A stretch of 64,000 nt of DNA, taken from contig NZ_CP127221.1 in the NCBI RefSeq assembly GCF_030284385.1, forward strand, positions 930,001 through 994,000, given 5' to 3'. The translations under genes and the position numbers were made by a program. Positions 37,665-48,269 of this stretch are shown here, piece after piece (positions within the stretch are counted from its first letter, which is position 1; each line of letters begins with the position of its first letter). The DNA comes from Altererythrobacter rubellus. Its GTDB lineage: Bacteria > Pseudomonadota > Alphaproteobacteria > Sphingomonadales > Sphingomonadaceae. Under the pieces are notes generated by a model that worked only from the letters and a program-made list of their open reading frames with translations, ran no database searches and was not told the origin of the DNA.

Positions 37665-39143
37665 TCAACCTCGGGCAGGCCGAGCGGTTCCTGTCGCCTT
37701 GCTGACAATCACAATTGCCAGCCACGCAGCAATGAATCCCGGCACAATTTCATACAGATATTGGCCGCCCATAAAGCTGGCATTGAGGCCGCCTGCGATC
37801 CAGATCGCAACAACTGCAGCGCCTGTGACAAGGCCAGCCACCGCGCCCGCGCCGGTCATCTTGTCCCACGTCAAAGCTAGGATGATCAGCGGGCCGAACG
37901 CTGCCCCAAATCCGGCCCAGGCATTTGAGACTAGCCCCAGAACCTGACTGTCAGGATCAGCTGCGATTGCAATTGCAGCCAGCGCGACGATTGCTACACA
38001 AATCCGCCCGACATTCACCCGCTCGCGCTCGCTTGCTTGCTGGCGCAGGAAAAGGCGGTAGAAATCTTCTGTCAGAGAACTGGAGGATACGAGCAATTGC
38101 GAGCTTATCGTGCTCATGATCGCTGCCAGCAAGGCGGCTAACAGGAAGCCTGTGATCAGCGGGTGAAACAGCAGCTCGGAAAGAACAATGAAGATCGTTT
38201 CAGGATCTTCAAAAAGGATACCCTTGCGCTCTGCATAGGCGCGTCCGGTTATACCGATCCCGATTGCTCCGATCAGCGCTACTCCCATCCATGTAAGGCC
38301 GATATTGCGTGCGGTTTTGACCTGTTCGATGGTGCTGATCGCCATAAAGCGAACGATGATGTGCGGTTGACCAAAATAGCCCAAGCCCCAGGTAACTGCG
38401 CTGATAAAGCCGAGCAGTGTCAACCCTTCGGTCAGGCTCAGAAATCCGGGCTGCGATGCCGCCACATCGGCGATCGAACCGCCTGCCTCGCCGCCGCTGC
38501 CGAACATGACCACGAGCGGCATCAGGACAAGCGCGACAACCATGATGCAGCCTTGCACGAAGTCCGTCAGGCTGACTGCAAGGAACCCGCCCACCATTGT
38601 GTATGCCAGCACCACCAGAGCTGTGATCCATATGCCGAGCATATAGTCGCTCAATGCGATATTTGGCAGCAATCCGGCAAAAGCCGTCTCGAACAGCTTG
38701 CCGCCGCCGACCAGCCCTGCAGCTGTATAGACCGTAAAGAACGCGACGATCACAATCGCTGAGACCACCCGCAGCGCAAAAGCCTTGTCTGGAAAGCGGT
38801 TGGCGAGGAATTCCGGGATGGTCAGCGCGTTGCCGAGTTCCTCTGTCTGCTGGCGCAGACGCGGCGCGACGACAATCCAATTGACTACAGCGCCCGCGAA
38901 CAAGCCGATGCCGATCCAGGCTTCAACCAATCCGCTGGCATAAAGCGCGCCGGGTAGCCCGAGCAGCAGCCAGCCCGACATGTCTGACGCACCCGCGCTA
39001 AGCGCGGCAACGGCTGGCGGCAGATTGCGGCCGGCCAGCAGATAGCCTTCGGACGTGTCGGTGGATTTGCGCCAGGCGAATAACCCGACGCCGATCATCA
39101 AGACAAAATAGAGCGCGAGTGTTATCAGGGTACCTGTCTGCAT
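37665..39143 (-). CDS. putP: Sodium/proline symporter
   Basis: 492 residues with about 13 membrane helices. PutP-type SSS transporter; sodium and proline-binding regions are suggested by LSAGASDMSGWLLLGLPGALYA and YTMVGGFLAVSLTDFVQG, and by STISSQLLVSSSSLTEDFYR. It starts at 39143 without an obvious competing start. It is upstream of ggt and probably cotranscribed. Proline as the only substrate is not certain. Confidence 0.92.
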   Translation of the reverse strand: MQTGTLITLALYFVLMIGVGLFAWRKSTDTSEGYLLAGRNLPPAVAALSAGASDMSGWLLLGLPGALYASGLVEAWIGIGLFAGAVVNWIVVAPRLRQQTEELGNALTIPEFLANRFPDKAFALRVVSAIVIVAFFTVYTAAGLVGGGKLFETAFAGLLPNIALSDYMLGIWITALVVLAYTMVGGFLAVSLTDFVQGCIMVVALVLMPLVVMFGSGGEAGGSIADVAASQPGFLSLTEGLTLLGFISAVTWGLGYFGQPHIIVRFMAISTIEQVKTARNIGLTWMGVALIGAIGIGITGRAYAERKGILFEDPETIFIVLSELLFHPLITGFLLAALLAAIMSTISSQLLVSSSSLTEDFYRLFLRQQASERERVNVGRICVAIVALAAIAIAADPDSQVLGLVSNAWAGFGAAFGPLIILALTWDKMTGAGAVAGLVTGAAVVAIWIAGGLNASFMGGQYLYEIVPGFIAAWLAIVIVSKATGTARPARG

Positions 39144-39207
39144 GAAGCAGGCGGGTAACAGGCTGCAGCCGTAATGGCTACCGCTCTCGTCTCAGTCTGG
39201 GAAGAGC

Positions 39208-41046
39208 TTACGCTGCGTCCTTCTTGCGCTTGGCTTTCTTGCGCTCGTGCGGGCACAGCAGCGCTTTACGCAAGCGGATTGAATGCGGCGTCACTTCGAC
39301 CATTTCATCATCATCGATATAAGCGATCGATTGCTCGAGGCTCATCCGGCGCGGCGGTGTCAAGCGGATGGCATCGTCCTTGCCTGACGAACGCACGTTG
39401 GAAAGCTGCTTCGCCTTCATCGGATTTACTTCCAGATCGTCCGGCTTGGCGTTCTCTCCGATCACCATGCCTTCGTAGACTTTCATCTGTGCGCCAATGA
39501 ACATTTCGCCGCGATCTTCGAGCATATTGAGCGCGTAAGCGTTGGATTCGCCATCTCCGTTGGAGATCAGAACGCCATTGTTACGGCCGCCGACAGCGCC
39601 TTTGTAAGGGCCGTATTTTTCGAACAGGCGGTTCATAATGCCGGTCCCGCGGGTGTCGGACAAGAATTCACCGTGATAACCGATAAGGCCGCGCGAAGGC
39701 GCAGAGAAAGTTATGCGGGTCTTGCCCATGCCCGATGGGCGCATCTCAGTCAGATCAGCTTTGCGCAATTGCATCTTCTCGACAACGGTGCCGGAATGCT
39801 CGTCATCAACGTCGATAACCACAGTTTCGTAAGGCTCCATGCGTTTGCCGTCTTCTTCGCGGAACAGGACTCGCGGGCGGGAAATGCCCAACTCAAAGCC
39901 TTCGCGGCGCATGGTTTCGATCAGCACGCCAAGCTGCAATTCGCCGCGGCCGGCAACTTCGAATGCATCTTTGTCTTCTGACTCGGTCACGCGGATTGCG
40001 ACATTGGTCTCCGCCTCACGAAGAAGGCGGTCCCTGATCATGCGGCTGGTCACCTTGGTGCCTTCGCGCCCCGCCAGCGGGCTGTCATTGACGGCAAATC
40101 GCATTGCCAGCGTTGGCGGATCGATCGGTTGCGCGGCAATCGGCTCTTTGACAGCCGGATCAGCGATGGTGTTTGCAACGGTAGCTTTCTCAAGCCCGGC
40201 CAAGGCGATGATGTCACCTGCCACGGCGCTTTCCACCGGAACCCGCTCAAGCCCGTCAAAACTCATCAGCTTGGTCGCACGGCCCACTTCAACTACATTG
40301 CCGTCCATGTCGATGGCGTGGATCGGATCATTCACCTTGAGCGAGCCTGACTGCACGCGGCCGGTCAGAACCCGGCCCATGAAATTGTCGCGGTCCAACA
40401 AGGTGGCAAGGAAACTGAACGGCCCGTCTTCATCCAGACCAGGGGATGGGACGTGGCTAACAATCCGTTTGAACAGCGGAGCAAGCGTGCCTTCACGCGC
40501 CTCCTGATCTTCGCTGGCATAGCCATCGCGGCCAGAGGCGTATAGCACCGGAAAATCGAGCTGCTCGTCATTTGCATCAAGGCTTACGAACAGGTCAAAA
40601 ACTTCGTCCAGAACTTCTTGAGGGCGGCCATCAGGGCGGTCGATCTTGTTGACGACCACAATCGGCCTGAGCCCTAGCGCCAGCGCCTTGCCGGTAACGA
40701 ACTTCGTTTGCGGCATTGCACCTTCAGCCGCATCGACCAGCAGGATCACACCGTCGACCATGCTCAAGATACGCTCAACTTCAGCGCCAAAGTCAGCGTG
40801 GCCAGGTGTATCAACGATGTTGATGCGCGTGGTTTCGCCATCGGCACCATGCCATTCAACACTGGTGCATTTAGCCAGAATAGTGATGCCGCGCTCTTTC
40901 TCCAGATCGCCTGAATCCATCGCGCGTTCTTCTACGCGCTGGTTTTCACGGAAGGTACCGGACTGGCGGAACAATTGGTCAACCAAAGTGGTCTTGCCAT
41001 GGTCAACGTGAGCGATGATCGCGATATTGCGAAGCGAGCGAGACAT
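39208..41046 (-). CDS. typA: Translational GTPase TypA/BipA
   Basis: 612 residues. Ribosome-associated GTPase related to EF-G. GTP motifs G1-G5 are seen in [12 protein letters not shown], the G3 DTPGHADFG and G4 [10 protein letters not shown]; the C-terminal BipA-specific domain includes [23 protein letters not shown] and [19 protein letters not shown]. The ATG at 41046 begins [16 protein letters not shown]; the longer frame to 41094 has no better site. Not part of an obvious operon. Confidence 0.97.
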   Translation of the reverse strand: MSRSLRNIAIIAHVDHGKTTLVDQLFRQSGTFRENQRVEERAMDSGDLEKERGITILAKCTSVEWHGADGETTRINIVDTPGHADFGAEVERILSMVDGVILLVDAAEGAMPQTKFVTGKALALGLRPIVVVNKIDRPDGRPQEVLDEVFDLFVSLDANDEQLDFPVLYASGRDGYASEDQEAREGTLAPLFKRIVSHVPSPGLDEDGPFSFLATLLDRDNFMGRVLTGRVQSGSLKVNDPIHAIDMDGNVVEVGRATKLMSFDGLERVPVESAVAGDIIALAGLEKATVANTIADPAVKEPIAAQPIDPPTLAMRFAVNDSPLAGREGTKVTSRMIRDRLLREAETNVAIRVTESEDKDAFEVAGRGELQLGVLIETMRREGFELGISRPRVLFREEDGKRMEPYETVVIDVDDEHSGTVVEKMQLRKADLTEMRPSGMGKTRITFSAPSRGLIGYHGEFLSDTRGTGIMNRLFEKYGPYKGAVGGRNNGVLISNGDGESNAYALNMLEDRGEMFIGAQMKVYEGMVIGENAKPDDLEVNPMKAKQLSNVRSSGKDDAIRLTPPRRMSLEQSIAYIDDDEMVEVTPHSIRLRKALLCPHERKKAKRKKDAA

Positions 41047-41310
41047 AACGAACTTTCGAATATAAAGAGGGGGACGGCATGTTGCGCCGCACAATTTAGC
41101 GCGCCCCTAGCCTAAGCTGCATCACTTAACAAGCAGGTGACGTAACGGAAGGTGTGTCTAGCACGCAACATAGGATGATTGCGTCGTCTATATGCCGCTG
41201 ATTTACTTGTGCCTTGTTAATCACTCCCGTATTAAACAGTTCGAGGTCGGTATAAAGCGTTCAAAATAAATGTCGCGCACCCCACCGGTCGCTTTTGAGA
41301 GGAGAACTCA
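41047..41310. other. Divergent spacer between typA and the TonB-dependent receptor
   Basis: 264 bp without a gene. It must hold promoters for typA and for the receptor. A TATAAAG at about 41250 could be a receptor -10, but I see no convincing -35. GAGAGGAGA just before 41311 is a strong ribosome site. Confidence 0.4.
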
Positions 41311-43935
41311 ATGAACTTTGATAAGACCGGCTTTGCCGGATCAACTCGCTTTGCCCTGATGAGCGGTGCAGCGGCCCTTGCGTTTGCCATGCCCGCCGCG
41401 GCCCACGCGCAAGACACAGCTGACGACGACACGAGTGTTGAAGATGAATTCAGCGGTGCACCCGTTATCGTAGTTACCGCGACAAAGCGTGAGCAGACAC
41501 TTCAGGAAACCCCGATTTCGGTTTCTGTGACCACAGGCGAAACGCTTGAAAATGCACAGATTCGTGACGTTCTCGATCTCCAGACGGTTACTCCATCGCT
41601 GCGCGTCAGCCAGCTTCAAACTTCGTCTGCATCAACTTTCATAATTCGCGGTTTCGGCAACGGCGATAACAACTTCGGCATTGAGCCATCGGTTGGCGTA
41701 TTCATCGACGGTGTTTTCCGTTCGCGTTCAGCAGCCGCGCTGTCTGACCTTTCAAACGTTCAACGCATCGAAGTCCTGAACGGCCCGCAATCGACATTGT
41801 TCGGCAAAAACGCGTCGGCCGGTGTAATCTCGGTCATCACACGCGAACCGCAGTTTACATTCGGCGGCAGCGTTGAAGCCAGCTACGGCAATTTCAATGC
41901 AATCGTTCTGAAGGGCGATGTAACCGGTCCATTGACTGACAACATCGCATTTTCGATTGATGGCAGCTACAACAAGCGCGACGGCTATGCGACGATCGTC
42001 AACCTCGACGAAGAGCAGAACAATCGTGATCGCTGGGCGACTCGTGCACAGCTTTTGTTTGAGCCAACTCCTGACCTGCGCATTCGCGCAATCGCTGACT
42101 ACTCGGAAATCGATGAAATTTGTTGCCAGGTGGCAACGCTCGTTTCGGGCCCTGTGACCGGTGCGATCAACGCGGTTGGTGGACAATTGAGCACGGACTT
42201 CTTCGGTTACGAAGCATTCCTGAACTTCGTGCCCACCAACGAAGTGAAGAACTACGGCGGCTCAATCCAGGCAGACTGGAACACTGGCCCCATCAGCGTC
42301 ACGTCGATCACGTCTTATCGTGAGCTGGAAAATTTCTTCCTGTCAGACATCGACTACACAAGCGCCGACATCGCGACTGAAACGCGCGATCAGGCAGTTG
42401 AGACCTTTACGCAAGAACTCCGCATCGCGTCGGATTTCGACGGTCCGATCAACTTCCTGCTTGGCGGTTTCTACTTTGATGAGAAGATTAACCAAGACAG
42501 TGCGATCCCGAATGGCAGCCAGATCCGCAACGTATTTGAATTGCTCGCTGGCGGCAATCCAGTCGATGTTTTGACGGGTGCACCCAGCGTGTTTAACGGA
42601 GTAGAGGCTGCTCTCGGCCTGCCGCAGGAAAGCATTTTCCTCACGCCGTTGCTGACATCTGAAACGTTCAGCATGGATAACACGTCATGGTCGATTTTTG
42701 GTACGGTCGACTTTGAGCCTGTTGATGGCCTCGTGTTCACCGCGGGCTTCAACTACACAGACGATAAGAAAGACTTCGCGCTAAGCCAGACGTCTTTCGA
42801 TCCGCTTGGTCAGGTTAATCTGGTTGACGCATTTATCGTTGGCGGAATTGCGCAAGCACTTATGGTTGCGCCAGGCAGTGTCGATGCGGCAACTATTGCC
42901 GGATTTGCTTCGAATCCGGCGACAGCGCCGATTTTCCAGGCGATTACTGCTGCAGCGATTGATCCAGCTCAGAACCCGCTTCTCGCGCTTCAAGCGTTTC
43001 AGTTCCAACCGCCATTCCTTGCCATCCCGAATGCTGTCGAAGACGGCAAGACCCGCGATGACAAGCTGACGTATCTCTTCCGCGCTTCTTACGAGGTTAC
43101 GCCGGAAGTCAATGTCTACGCCAGCTACGCAACCGGCTTCAAGGCAAGCTCGGTCAACCTGTCGCGTGACAGTCGCCCGCTCAATACAGACTTTACGGCT
43201 GGTCCGGGCGGCTCGACAATCCTTGCGCCATCTTCGCCAATCTTGAATGCAGGTCTGGCTGTTCCAAACCTGGTTTCAGGCTCGCGTTTCGCAGGTCCGG
43301 AAGAGGCGGAAGTCTACGAAATCGGTCTGAAGGCTTCAATCGAAGGCGTGAACTTCAACCTCGCGCTGTTTGACCAGAGTATCGAAGGGTTCCAAAGCTT
43401 TGCCTTCACCGGCACGGGCTTTGCGCTTCGGAACGCTGGTAAGCAGTCGGTTCGCGGTTTCGAGATGGACGTCAATATCCGTCCGACAGATGGCTTGGTC
43501 CTGACGTTTGCGGCAACGCACCTTGATCCGCTGTTTGACGATTTCCCCGGCAGCGTTCTGGGTGATCTGACAGGTGTACGTCCGGCCGGTATTCCTGCCT
43601 GGGCAATTGCCACTTCGGCAACTTACACGCATGAGTTTGGTCTGTCGGGCAACCGTCTGGTTACCCGCGTGGATTACAACCACGAGAGCGACACACCGAT
43701 CAACAACGGTCTGCCAACATTCGGCCCGAACAACTTCACGCGTGAAGTCAATCTGGTGAATGCGTCAATGACCTTTGCTATGGAGAACGGTATCGAAGTC
43801 GGCATCTGGGGCCGCAACCTGTTTGATGATCAGTACATTCTGACCATCTTCGATGGTGTGGCTCAGGCTGGTACTGTATCTGGCTACCCAAGTGCACCGC
43901 GCACCTATGGCGGCGTAGTACGCTTTAAGTTCTGA
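41311..43935 (+). CDS. TonB-dependent receptor, complete
   Basis: 874 residues. A signal peptide (to about residue 33, AAAHAQDT) leads to a TonB-box-like segment VIVVTATKREQTLQETPIS, a plug domain with RGFGNGDNNFGIEPSVGVFI and IEVLNGPQSTLFGKNASAGV, and a beta-barrel ending in GGVVRFKF. The style is that of sphingomonad receptors for unknown carbohydrates or aromatics. Its barrel phrases (ASYATGFKASS, EVYEIGLKA, MDVNIRPTDGLV) resemble those of the receptor at 1-1869. It is monocistronic and ends in a terminator. Substrate unknown. Confidence 0.95.
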   Translation: MNFDKTGFAGSTRFALMSGAAALAFAMPAAAHAQDTADDDTSVEDEFSGAPVIVVTATKREQTLQETPISVSVTTGETLENAQIRDVLDLQTVTPSLRVSQLQTSSASTFIIRGFGNGDNNFGIEPSVGVFIDGVFRSRSAAALSDLSNVQRIEVLNGPQSTLFGKNASAGVISVITREPQFTFGGSVEASYGNFNAIVLKGDVTGPLTDNIAFSIDGSYNKRDGYATIVNLDEEQNNRDRWATRAQLLFEPTPDLRIRAIADYSEIDEICCQVATLVSGPVTGAINAVGGQLSTDFFGYEAFLNFVPTNEVKNYGGSIQADWNTGPISVTSITSYRELENFFLSDIDYTSADIATETRDQAVETFTQELRIASDFDGPINFLLGGFYFDEKINQDSAIPNGSQIRNVFELLAGGNPVDVLTGAPSVFNGVEAALGLPQESIFLTPLLTSETFSMDNTSWSIFGTVDFEPVDGLVFTAGFNYTDDKKDFALSQTSFDPLGQVNLVDAFIVGGIAQALMVAPGSVDAATIAGFASNPATAPIFQAITAAAIDPAQNPLLALQAFQFQPPFLAIPNAVEDGKTRDDKLTYLFRASYEVTPEVNVYASYATGFKASSVNLSRDSRPLNTDFTAGPGGSTILAPSSPILNAGLAVPNLVSGSRFAGPEEAEVYEIGLKASIEGVNFNLALFDQSIEGFQSFAFTGTGFALRNAGKQSVRGFEMDVNIRPTDGLVLTFAATHLDPLFDDFPGSVLGDLTGVRPAGIPAWAIATSATYTHEFGLSGNRLVTRVDYNHESDTPINNGLPTFGPNNFTREVNLVNASMTFAMENGIEVGIWGRNLFDDQYILTIFDGVAQAGTVSGYPSAPRTYGGVVRFKF

Positions 43936-43961
43936 TCACACGGACTTGGTTTGAGTTTAAG

Positions 43962-43988
43962 GGGGTCGGTGAAAACCGGCCCCTTTTT
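43962..43988 (+). terminator. Intrinsic terminator of the TonB-dependent receptor
   Basis: A 9-bp stem (GGGGTCGGT/ACCGGCCCC, one G-U pair) closes a GAAA loop and is followed by TTTTT at 43984-43988. Confidence 0.88.
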
Positions 43989-43989
43989 A

Positions 43990-44252
43990 TTGATTTTGCA
44001 AGAATTGCCGGCACACTGGGCAAGATCGCAGTGGGCATCATCGTAACTGATACGAACGGCAACCGTATTACCTGGCTGCGTGCGCTTGGCCGTTACTTTG
44101 CCAAGATTCTGTCCGGAATAGTCTTGCTCATCGGCCACATCATGGTTGCCTTCACAGAGCGCAAGCAAGGCCTGCATGACATGATCTGCAGCACATTGGT
44201 GGTAAAGGGGCGCCCGGGCGAAGGCTCCGTCGACCCGACAGTATTTGACTGA
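43990..44252 (+). pseudogene. C-terminal remnant of an RDD-family membrane protein
   Basis: Open in frame from the terminator to TGA at 44250-44252. The readable part TLGKIAVGIIVTDTNGNRIT, ALGRYFAKILSGIVLLIGH and TERKQGLHDMICSTLVV matches the C-terminal half of RDD proteins, including the conserved GKxxxGI and QGLHDMI segments. The N-terminal membrane helices and the defining Arg-Asp-Asp region are absent, and no ribosome site precedes the only in-frame candidate start, GTG at 44031. I read it as a truncated remnant. Confidence 0.65.
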
Positions 44253-44283
44253 TTGATTGTTAGGAGCGGGCTCTGGCCCGCTC

Positions 44284-46815
44284 CTAGAGCTCTCTAAGCG
44301 CTTGGGCGGGTTTTGCTCTTAACAAGGGGAGCGACCCGCCTATTGCGAATGCCAGCACGAGGACCAATCCGATGCCGAGCACGCTGAGCACTTGCGTCCA
44401 GTCCGGCAGCCAGTCGAACTCAAACAGTTGGGTGATGACAAACCACGCGAGTGTTGACCCAAGCGCTAACGCCACTGCAGCCAGCAGTAGCGCCAGCAAT
44501 CCATACTCCACGAGCTGCAGACCCAAAACTTGACGCCGGCTGGCGCCCATAACGCGCAGAACGACGGTGTCATAGGTACGCGAAGCACGCGCAGCCGCTA
44601 TGGCGCCCATCAGCACAGCAAGACCAGCCAACACCGCCACAGAAGCCGCCGCAAGCGTCGCTGCGCCGACCTGTTCAAGAATTGTGCGAGCTTCGATCAG
44701 CACCTGACCGATTTCGATCACGGAACTTGAAGGGAAAGTTGCAACCATCTGGCGCAGCAGGGCGCCCGATTGACTGTCATCGGTCAGCTCGATTGTGGCT
44801 GCCAGATTGTGCGGAGCATCGGCAATGGCATTGCTGCTGAAGACCAGCGCATAGTTGAAGCCCATGCTCTCCCAATCGATTACGCGCAGGTTTGCAATGC
44901 GGACATCGCGCTCGATGCCCAACACGCCGATCGTGATGTAATCGCCTATTTCAAGCCCAGCCGCGCGCGCCGCGTCAGCCTCGATAGAGACGAGCGGTTC
45001 GCCGTCATAGCTTTCGTCCCACCACTCACCTTCAGCCAGTGAATTTCCTGGTGGTAGCGTGTCTGTATAGGTGAGGCCCCGCTCACCACGCAGGAACCAA
45101 GCGCCATCGGGTATTTTCTCGAGGTCTGCAACGCGGACCATGTCATCCTGTGGGCCAAATGCCAGCACAGAGCCGCGCAAGGCAGGTACTGTGCGGATCG
45201 TGGCTTCGCTGTCGAGATTGGTCACTAGATTGCGGAAATCGGCTTCGCCATCGCGCGGGATGTCGAGTACGAAATAGTCGGGCGCTTCTTGCGGCACGCG
45301 GCTTTCGATATTGCCGTTAATCGCGCTCTGGATGGCTGCAAGCAGGACAAAGGACGCCAGGCCAAAGCCCAGAGCCGTCACAAGCGCCCCTGTCGGCGCG
45401 CCCGGACGGTGCAGATTGGCGACTGCTGAACGCAGCAAAGGGTTGCTCGTGCGCGGTGCACGCCTAGCTGCCAATCGGATCGCAAATCCGATCAGGGCCA
45501 GCGCGATCAACGCGCCACCAGCACCGATCAGGAAGCCACCTGAAAGCATGGGTTGATTGGTTGTCAGCAAAGCCAGCGCGCAAATGGCGACGATGCCAAG
45601 GCCAGTCCAGACGAGAGCACGCAGATCGCGGGCGAGGGGGGAAACGCGTGCCCGCATCAGCGCCATCGCCGGAAACGTTTTTGCGCGCAGCAGCGGCGTT
45701 GCAGCAAAGGAGAACGCGACCAATAGGCCGTAAGCGCCGGCGAGCAAGAGAGGAGCGGGCTCGATCACAAACCCGCCTTCAACCGGCAGTAGGCCTTGGA
45801 GTGCCGTACCAAGCAGCGGGGTGACCAGAACGCCGGTGGCGATGCCTGCCAAGCTGCCGACAAGCGCCGCCGCGCCGATTTGCAGTGCGTAGATCTTTAC
45901 AATGCCTCGGCTGGAAGCGCCCAGCACCTTGAATGTCGCGATGGAGTTGCGCCGAGCGTCAAGATAGCTCGAAACGCCGCCACCTATGCCGATTCCGGCG
46001 ATTACCAGTGCGGCCAATCCGACCAGCGTCAGGAAATCGCTCATATTGCTAACAAACCGGTCTGCGCCGGGAGATGCGCGGTCACGATCACGGAAATCGA
46101 AGCCTGAATTGGGGAAACGCTCTTCCAGCTGTTCGCGCACTGCATCGGGTTCTTGCCCGCTGTCGAAGGCGATGCGGTATTTGCTTTCATAAAGCGCGCC
46201 GGGCGCGATCAGGCCCGCACGCAGTGGATAATCCGCAGCGACAATGATAGGCGGCCCTAGCTGGAAGCCTTCCGATAAACGGTCCGGCTCGTTCGCGATC
46301 ACACCGGCAGCGGTCAAAGTACCTGTGCCAACGCGGAATGATTCGCCCAATTTGATGTCGAGCCGGTCCAGCGCGCCTTGGCCAAGCCATGCTTCGCCAG
46401 CGGCGGGGGCGCCCGCTTCGCGCCCATCTGCCAAAGTAAGTACACCATACAGCGGCCAGCGTTCATCGACGGCTTTCAGTTGCACTGGCGCTGCTGCGTC
46501 ATCGGTACTCGCCATGGCTTGCATTCGCGTGCCGCCCGATAGCGTGCCGTACTGACCCAGCCCCGTCTTCTCTTCGTCGGTCAGATCGCGCTGCCAGACT
46601 TCGACTTCCAGATCGCCGCCGAGCAGCTCCTGCCCGCGATTGGCCAGTTCCCGCTCGATCGCAGCTGTCAGCGTTCCTATCGCAGCAAGCGCCGCCGTAC
46701 CCAGAAATATGCACACCAGCAGCAGGCGTAGGCCCTTGAAGCGCGCATTGAGATCGCGCTTGGCTATGCGCCAGGCCATCGCCCAGCTCATCGGAGTGGC
46801 AGATGCGGCGGTCAT
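44284..46815 (-). CDS. ybbP: ABC transporter permease, FtsX/MacB-like (YbbP-type)
   Basis: 843 residues. Two FtsX-like permease units, each with four helices, are separated by large periplasmic segments; text such as GIGIGGGVSSYLDARRNSIAT, IATFKVLGASSRGIVKIYA and YDTVVLRVMGASRRQVLGLQ is typical. With an adjacent LolD-like ATPase and divergent tesA, the arrangement matches the conserved tesA/ybbA/ybbP module of gammaproteobacteria. The substrate is not known. Its start overlaps the ATPase stop by 4 bases. Confidence 0.88.
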   Translation of the reverse strand: MTAASATPMSWAMAWRIAKRDLNARFKGLRLLLVCIFLGTAALAAIGTLTAAIERELANRGQELLGGDLEVEVWQRDLTDEEKTGLGQYGTLSGGTRMQAMASTDDAAAPVQLKAVDERWPLYGVLTLADGREAGAPAAGEAWLGQGALDRLDIKLGESFRVGTGTLTAAGVIANEPDRLSEGFQLGPPIIVAADYPLRAGLIAPGALYESKYRIAFDSGQEPDAVREQLEERFPNSGFDFRDRDRASPGADRFVSNMSDFLTLVGLAALVIAGIGIGGGVSSYLDARRNSIATFKVLGASSRGIVKIYALQIGAAALVGSLAGIATGVLVTPLLGTALQGLLPVEGGFVIEPAPLLLAGAYGLLVAFSFAATPLLRAKTFPAMALMRARVSPLARDLRALVWTGLGIVAICALALLTTNQPMLSGGFLIGAGGALIALALIGFAIRLAARRAPRTSNPLLRSAVANLHRPGAPTGALVTALGFGLASFVLLAAIQSAINGNIESRVPQEAPDYFVLDIPRDGEADFRNLVTNLDSEATIRTVPALRGSVLAFGPQDDMVRVADLEKIPDGAWFLRGERGLTYTDTLPPGNSLAEGEWWDESYDGEPLVSIEADAARAAGLEIGDYITIGVLGIERDVRIANLRVIDWESMGFNYALVFSSNAIADAPHNLAATIELTDDSQSGALLRQMVATFPSSSVIEIGQVLIEARTILEQVGAATLAAASVAVLAGLAVLMGAIAAARASRTYDTVVLRVMGASRRQVLGLQLVEYGLLALLLAAVALALGSTLAWFVITQLFEFDWLPDWTQVLSVLGIGLVLVLAFAIGGSLPLLRAKPAQALREL

Positions 46816-47516
46816 GCTGCTGTGCTGGCAGAGGCGGTGTCAGAAACGATCACGCCGTCTGCCATCGTGACCACGCGCTCACACCGCTCAGCCAGTGCGC
46901 GATCATGCGTGATCATTAACAGTGTCGCGCCGGTCTCTGCGCGGCGTGCGAACAGCAATTCGATGATGTCTTGCCCGGTTGTCGCGTCCAGATTGCCGGT
47001 CGGCTCGTCGGCAAAGATCAGCTGCGGGCGTGGCGCGATCGCGCGCGCAATCGCTACGCGCTGCTGCTCTCCGCCGGAAAGCTGGGTTGGATAGTGGTGC
47101 AGCCGGTGGCCCAGACCGACAGAGGTAAGCTCCGCTTCGGCGCGAGCCGTTGCGCCTTCGGTGCCAGCCAATTCCATCGGCGTGGCAACATTTTCAGCGG
47201 CTGTCATGGTTGGCAGCAAGTGAAACGCCTGAAGTACAATGCCGATGCGGCCACGGCGGGCCTGCGCCAGCGCATCTTCATCCATGCTGGTGAAGTCTTC
47301 ACCTGCCACGATCAGGTTGCCGCCACTGGCGCGCTCCAGTCCGGAAAGCACCGCCATCAGCGAGCTTTTGCCAGAACCGGATGCGCCGAGCAGCGCGACG
47401 ATCTCTCCTTGCGCAACGTCAAGGTCGATCCCGCGCAGGATTTCAACCGGCGCGGCACTGCTGCCCAGCGTTAGAGTGAGATTTCGGGCGGAAATTGCGA
47501 GAGGGGGCTTGGTCAC
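46812..47516 (-). CDS. ybbA: ABC transporter ATP-binding protein, LolD/YbbA-like
   Basis: 234 residues from the GTG at 47516. Walker A is LLGASGSGKSSLM, the signature is LSGGEQQRVAIARAI, and Walker B is LIFADEPTGNLD. It energises the YbbP-like permease with which it overlaps by 4 bases. The start is uncertain: ribosome sites are weak, and an ATG at 47570 would add a poor N-terminus overlapping the divergent tesA start, so the GTG is preferred. Confidence 0.88.
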   Translation of the reverse strand: MTKPPLAISARNLTLTLGSSAAPVEILRGIDLDVAQGEIVALLGASGSGKSSLMAVLSGLERASGGNLIVAGEDFTSMDEDALAQARRGRIGIVLQAFHLLPTMTAAENVATPMELAGTEGATARAEAELTSVGLGHRLHHYPTQLSGGEQQRVAIARAIAPRPQLIFADEPTGNLDATTGQDIIELLFARRAETGATLLMITHDRALAERCERVVTMADGVIVSDTASASTAA

Positions 47517-47564
47517 AGGGGTCGCATTCGCATAGGGGTTGCATCCGCACAAGGAGACTCGCAG

Positions 47565-48269
47565 ATGCAAAAAGGCGTTTGGTCGATCATACTGGCCCTT
47601 TCACTGGCGGCCTGCAGCAGCGAAGTGCCTGCTGAGGGGGCAGCAAGCACGGGTTCGGACTCCAAACTTGCAGAGGCGCCTCCGGTTCCCGTCATGGGCC
47701 CTGAAATGGATATTGTCGCGTTCGGCAACAGCCTGTTCGCTGGCTACAATGTCGACAAGGAAGATAGCTATCCCTCGAAATTGCAGAATGCATTGCGGGC
47801 GAGGGGCGTAAATGCGCGCGTGTCCAACGCCGGCATTTCGGGCGATACGAGCGCGGCTGGATTGCAGCGCTTTGCTTTTACACTGGACGCGCAGGACTAT
47901 GAGCCCGAGCTAGTGATCATTGAGCTGGGCGGCAACGACTTGCTGCGCGGACTTTCGCCGGATCAAACGCGAGCTAACATTGCCGCGATGATCGAGAAAG
48001 CTCAGCGACGCGGCATTCAGGTGCTGCTGATGGGAATGCGTGCGCCGCCAAACTATGGCCCTGAATATCAGGCTGAATTCGATGCACTTTATAGCGATCT
48101 TGCGCGCGAATATGGCACTGCGCTGATCCCGTTCTGGCTGGAATCGATCTATCAGGACCCGACGTTGTTTCAGTCTGACCGCATTCATCCGACTGAAATC
48201 GGGATTGAGCGGCTTGTGGGGGCGACAGTCGAGCAAGTGCAGGGCGCCTTGCCTGACGATGAAGGCTAG
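47565..48269 (+). CDS. tesA: GDSL-family esterase/acyl-CoA thioesterase, lipoprotein
   Basis: 234 residues. The signal peptide carries lipobox LAAC (Cys 17), unlike soluble E. coli TesA. Block I reads FGNSLFAGYNV: the nucleophile Ser is kept, but the normally invariant Asp of GDS is Asn. Block III GGNDLLRG and the catalytic Asp-His in SDRIHPTE are present, so activity is plausible. A linker of about 30 residues follows the lipobox. Divergent from ybbA, as in the tesA module elsewhere. Overlaps recF by 4 bases at its end. Confidence 0.87.
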   Translation: MQKGVWSIILALSLAACSSEVPAEGAASTGSDSKLAEAPPVPVMGPEMDIVAFGNSLFAGYNVDKEDSYPSKLQNALRARGVNARVSNAGISGDTSAAGLQRFAFTLDAQDYEPELVIIELGGNDLLRGLSPDQTRANIAAMIEKAQRRGIQVLLMGMRAPPNYGPEYQAEFDALYSDLAREYGTALIPFWLESIYQDPTLFQSDRIHPTEIGIERLVGATVEQVQGALPDDEG

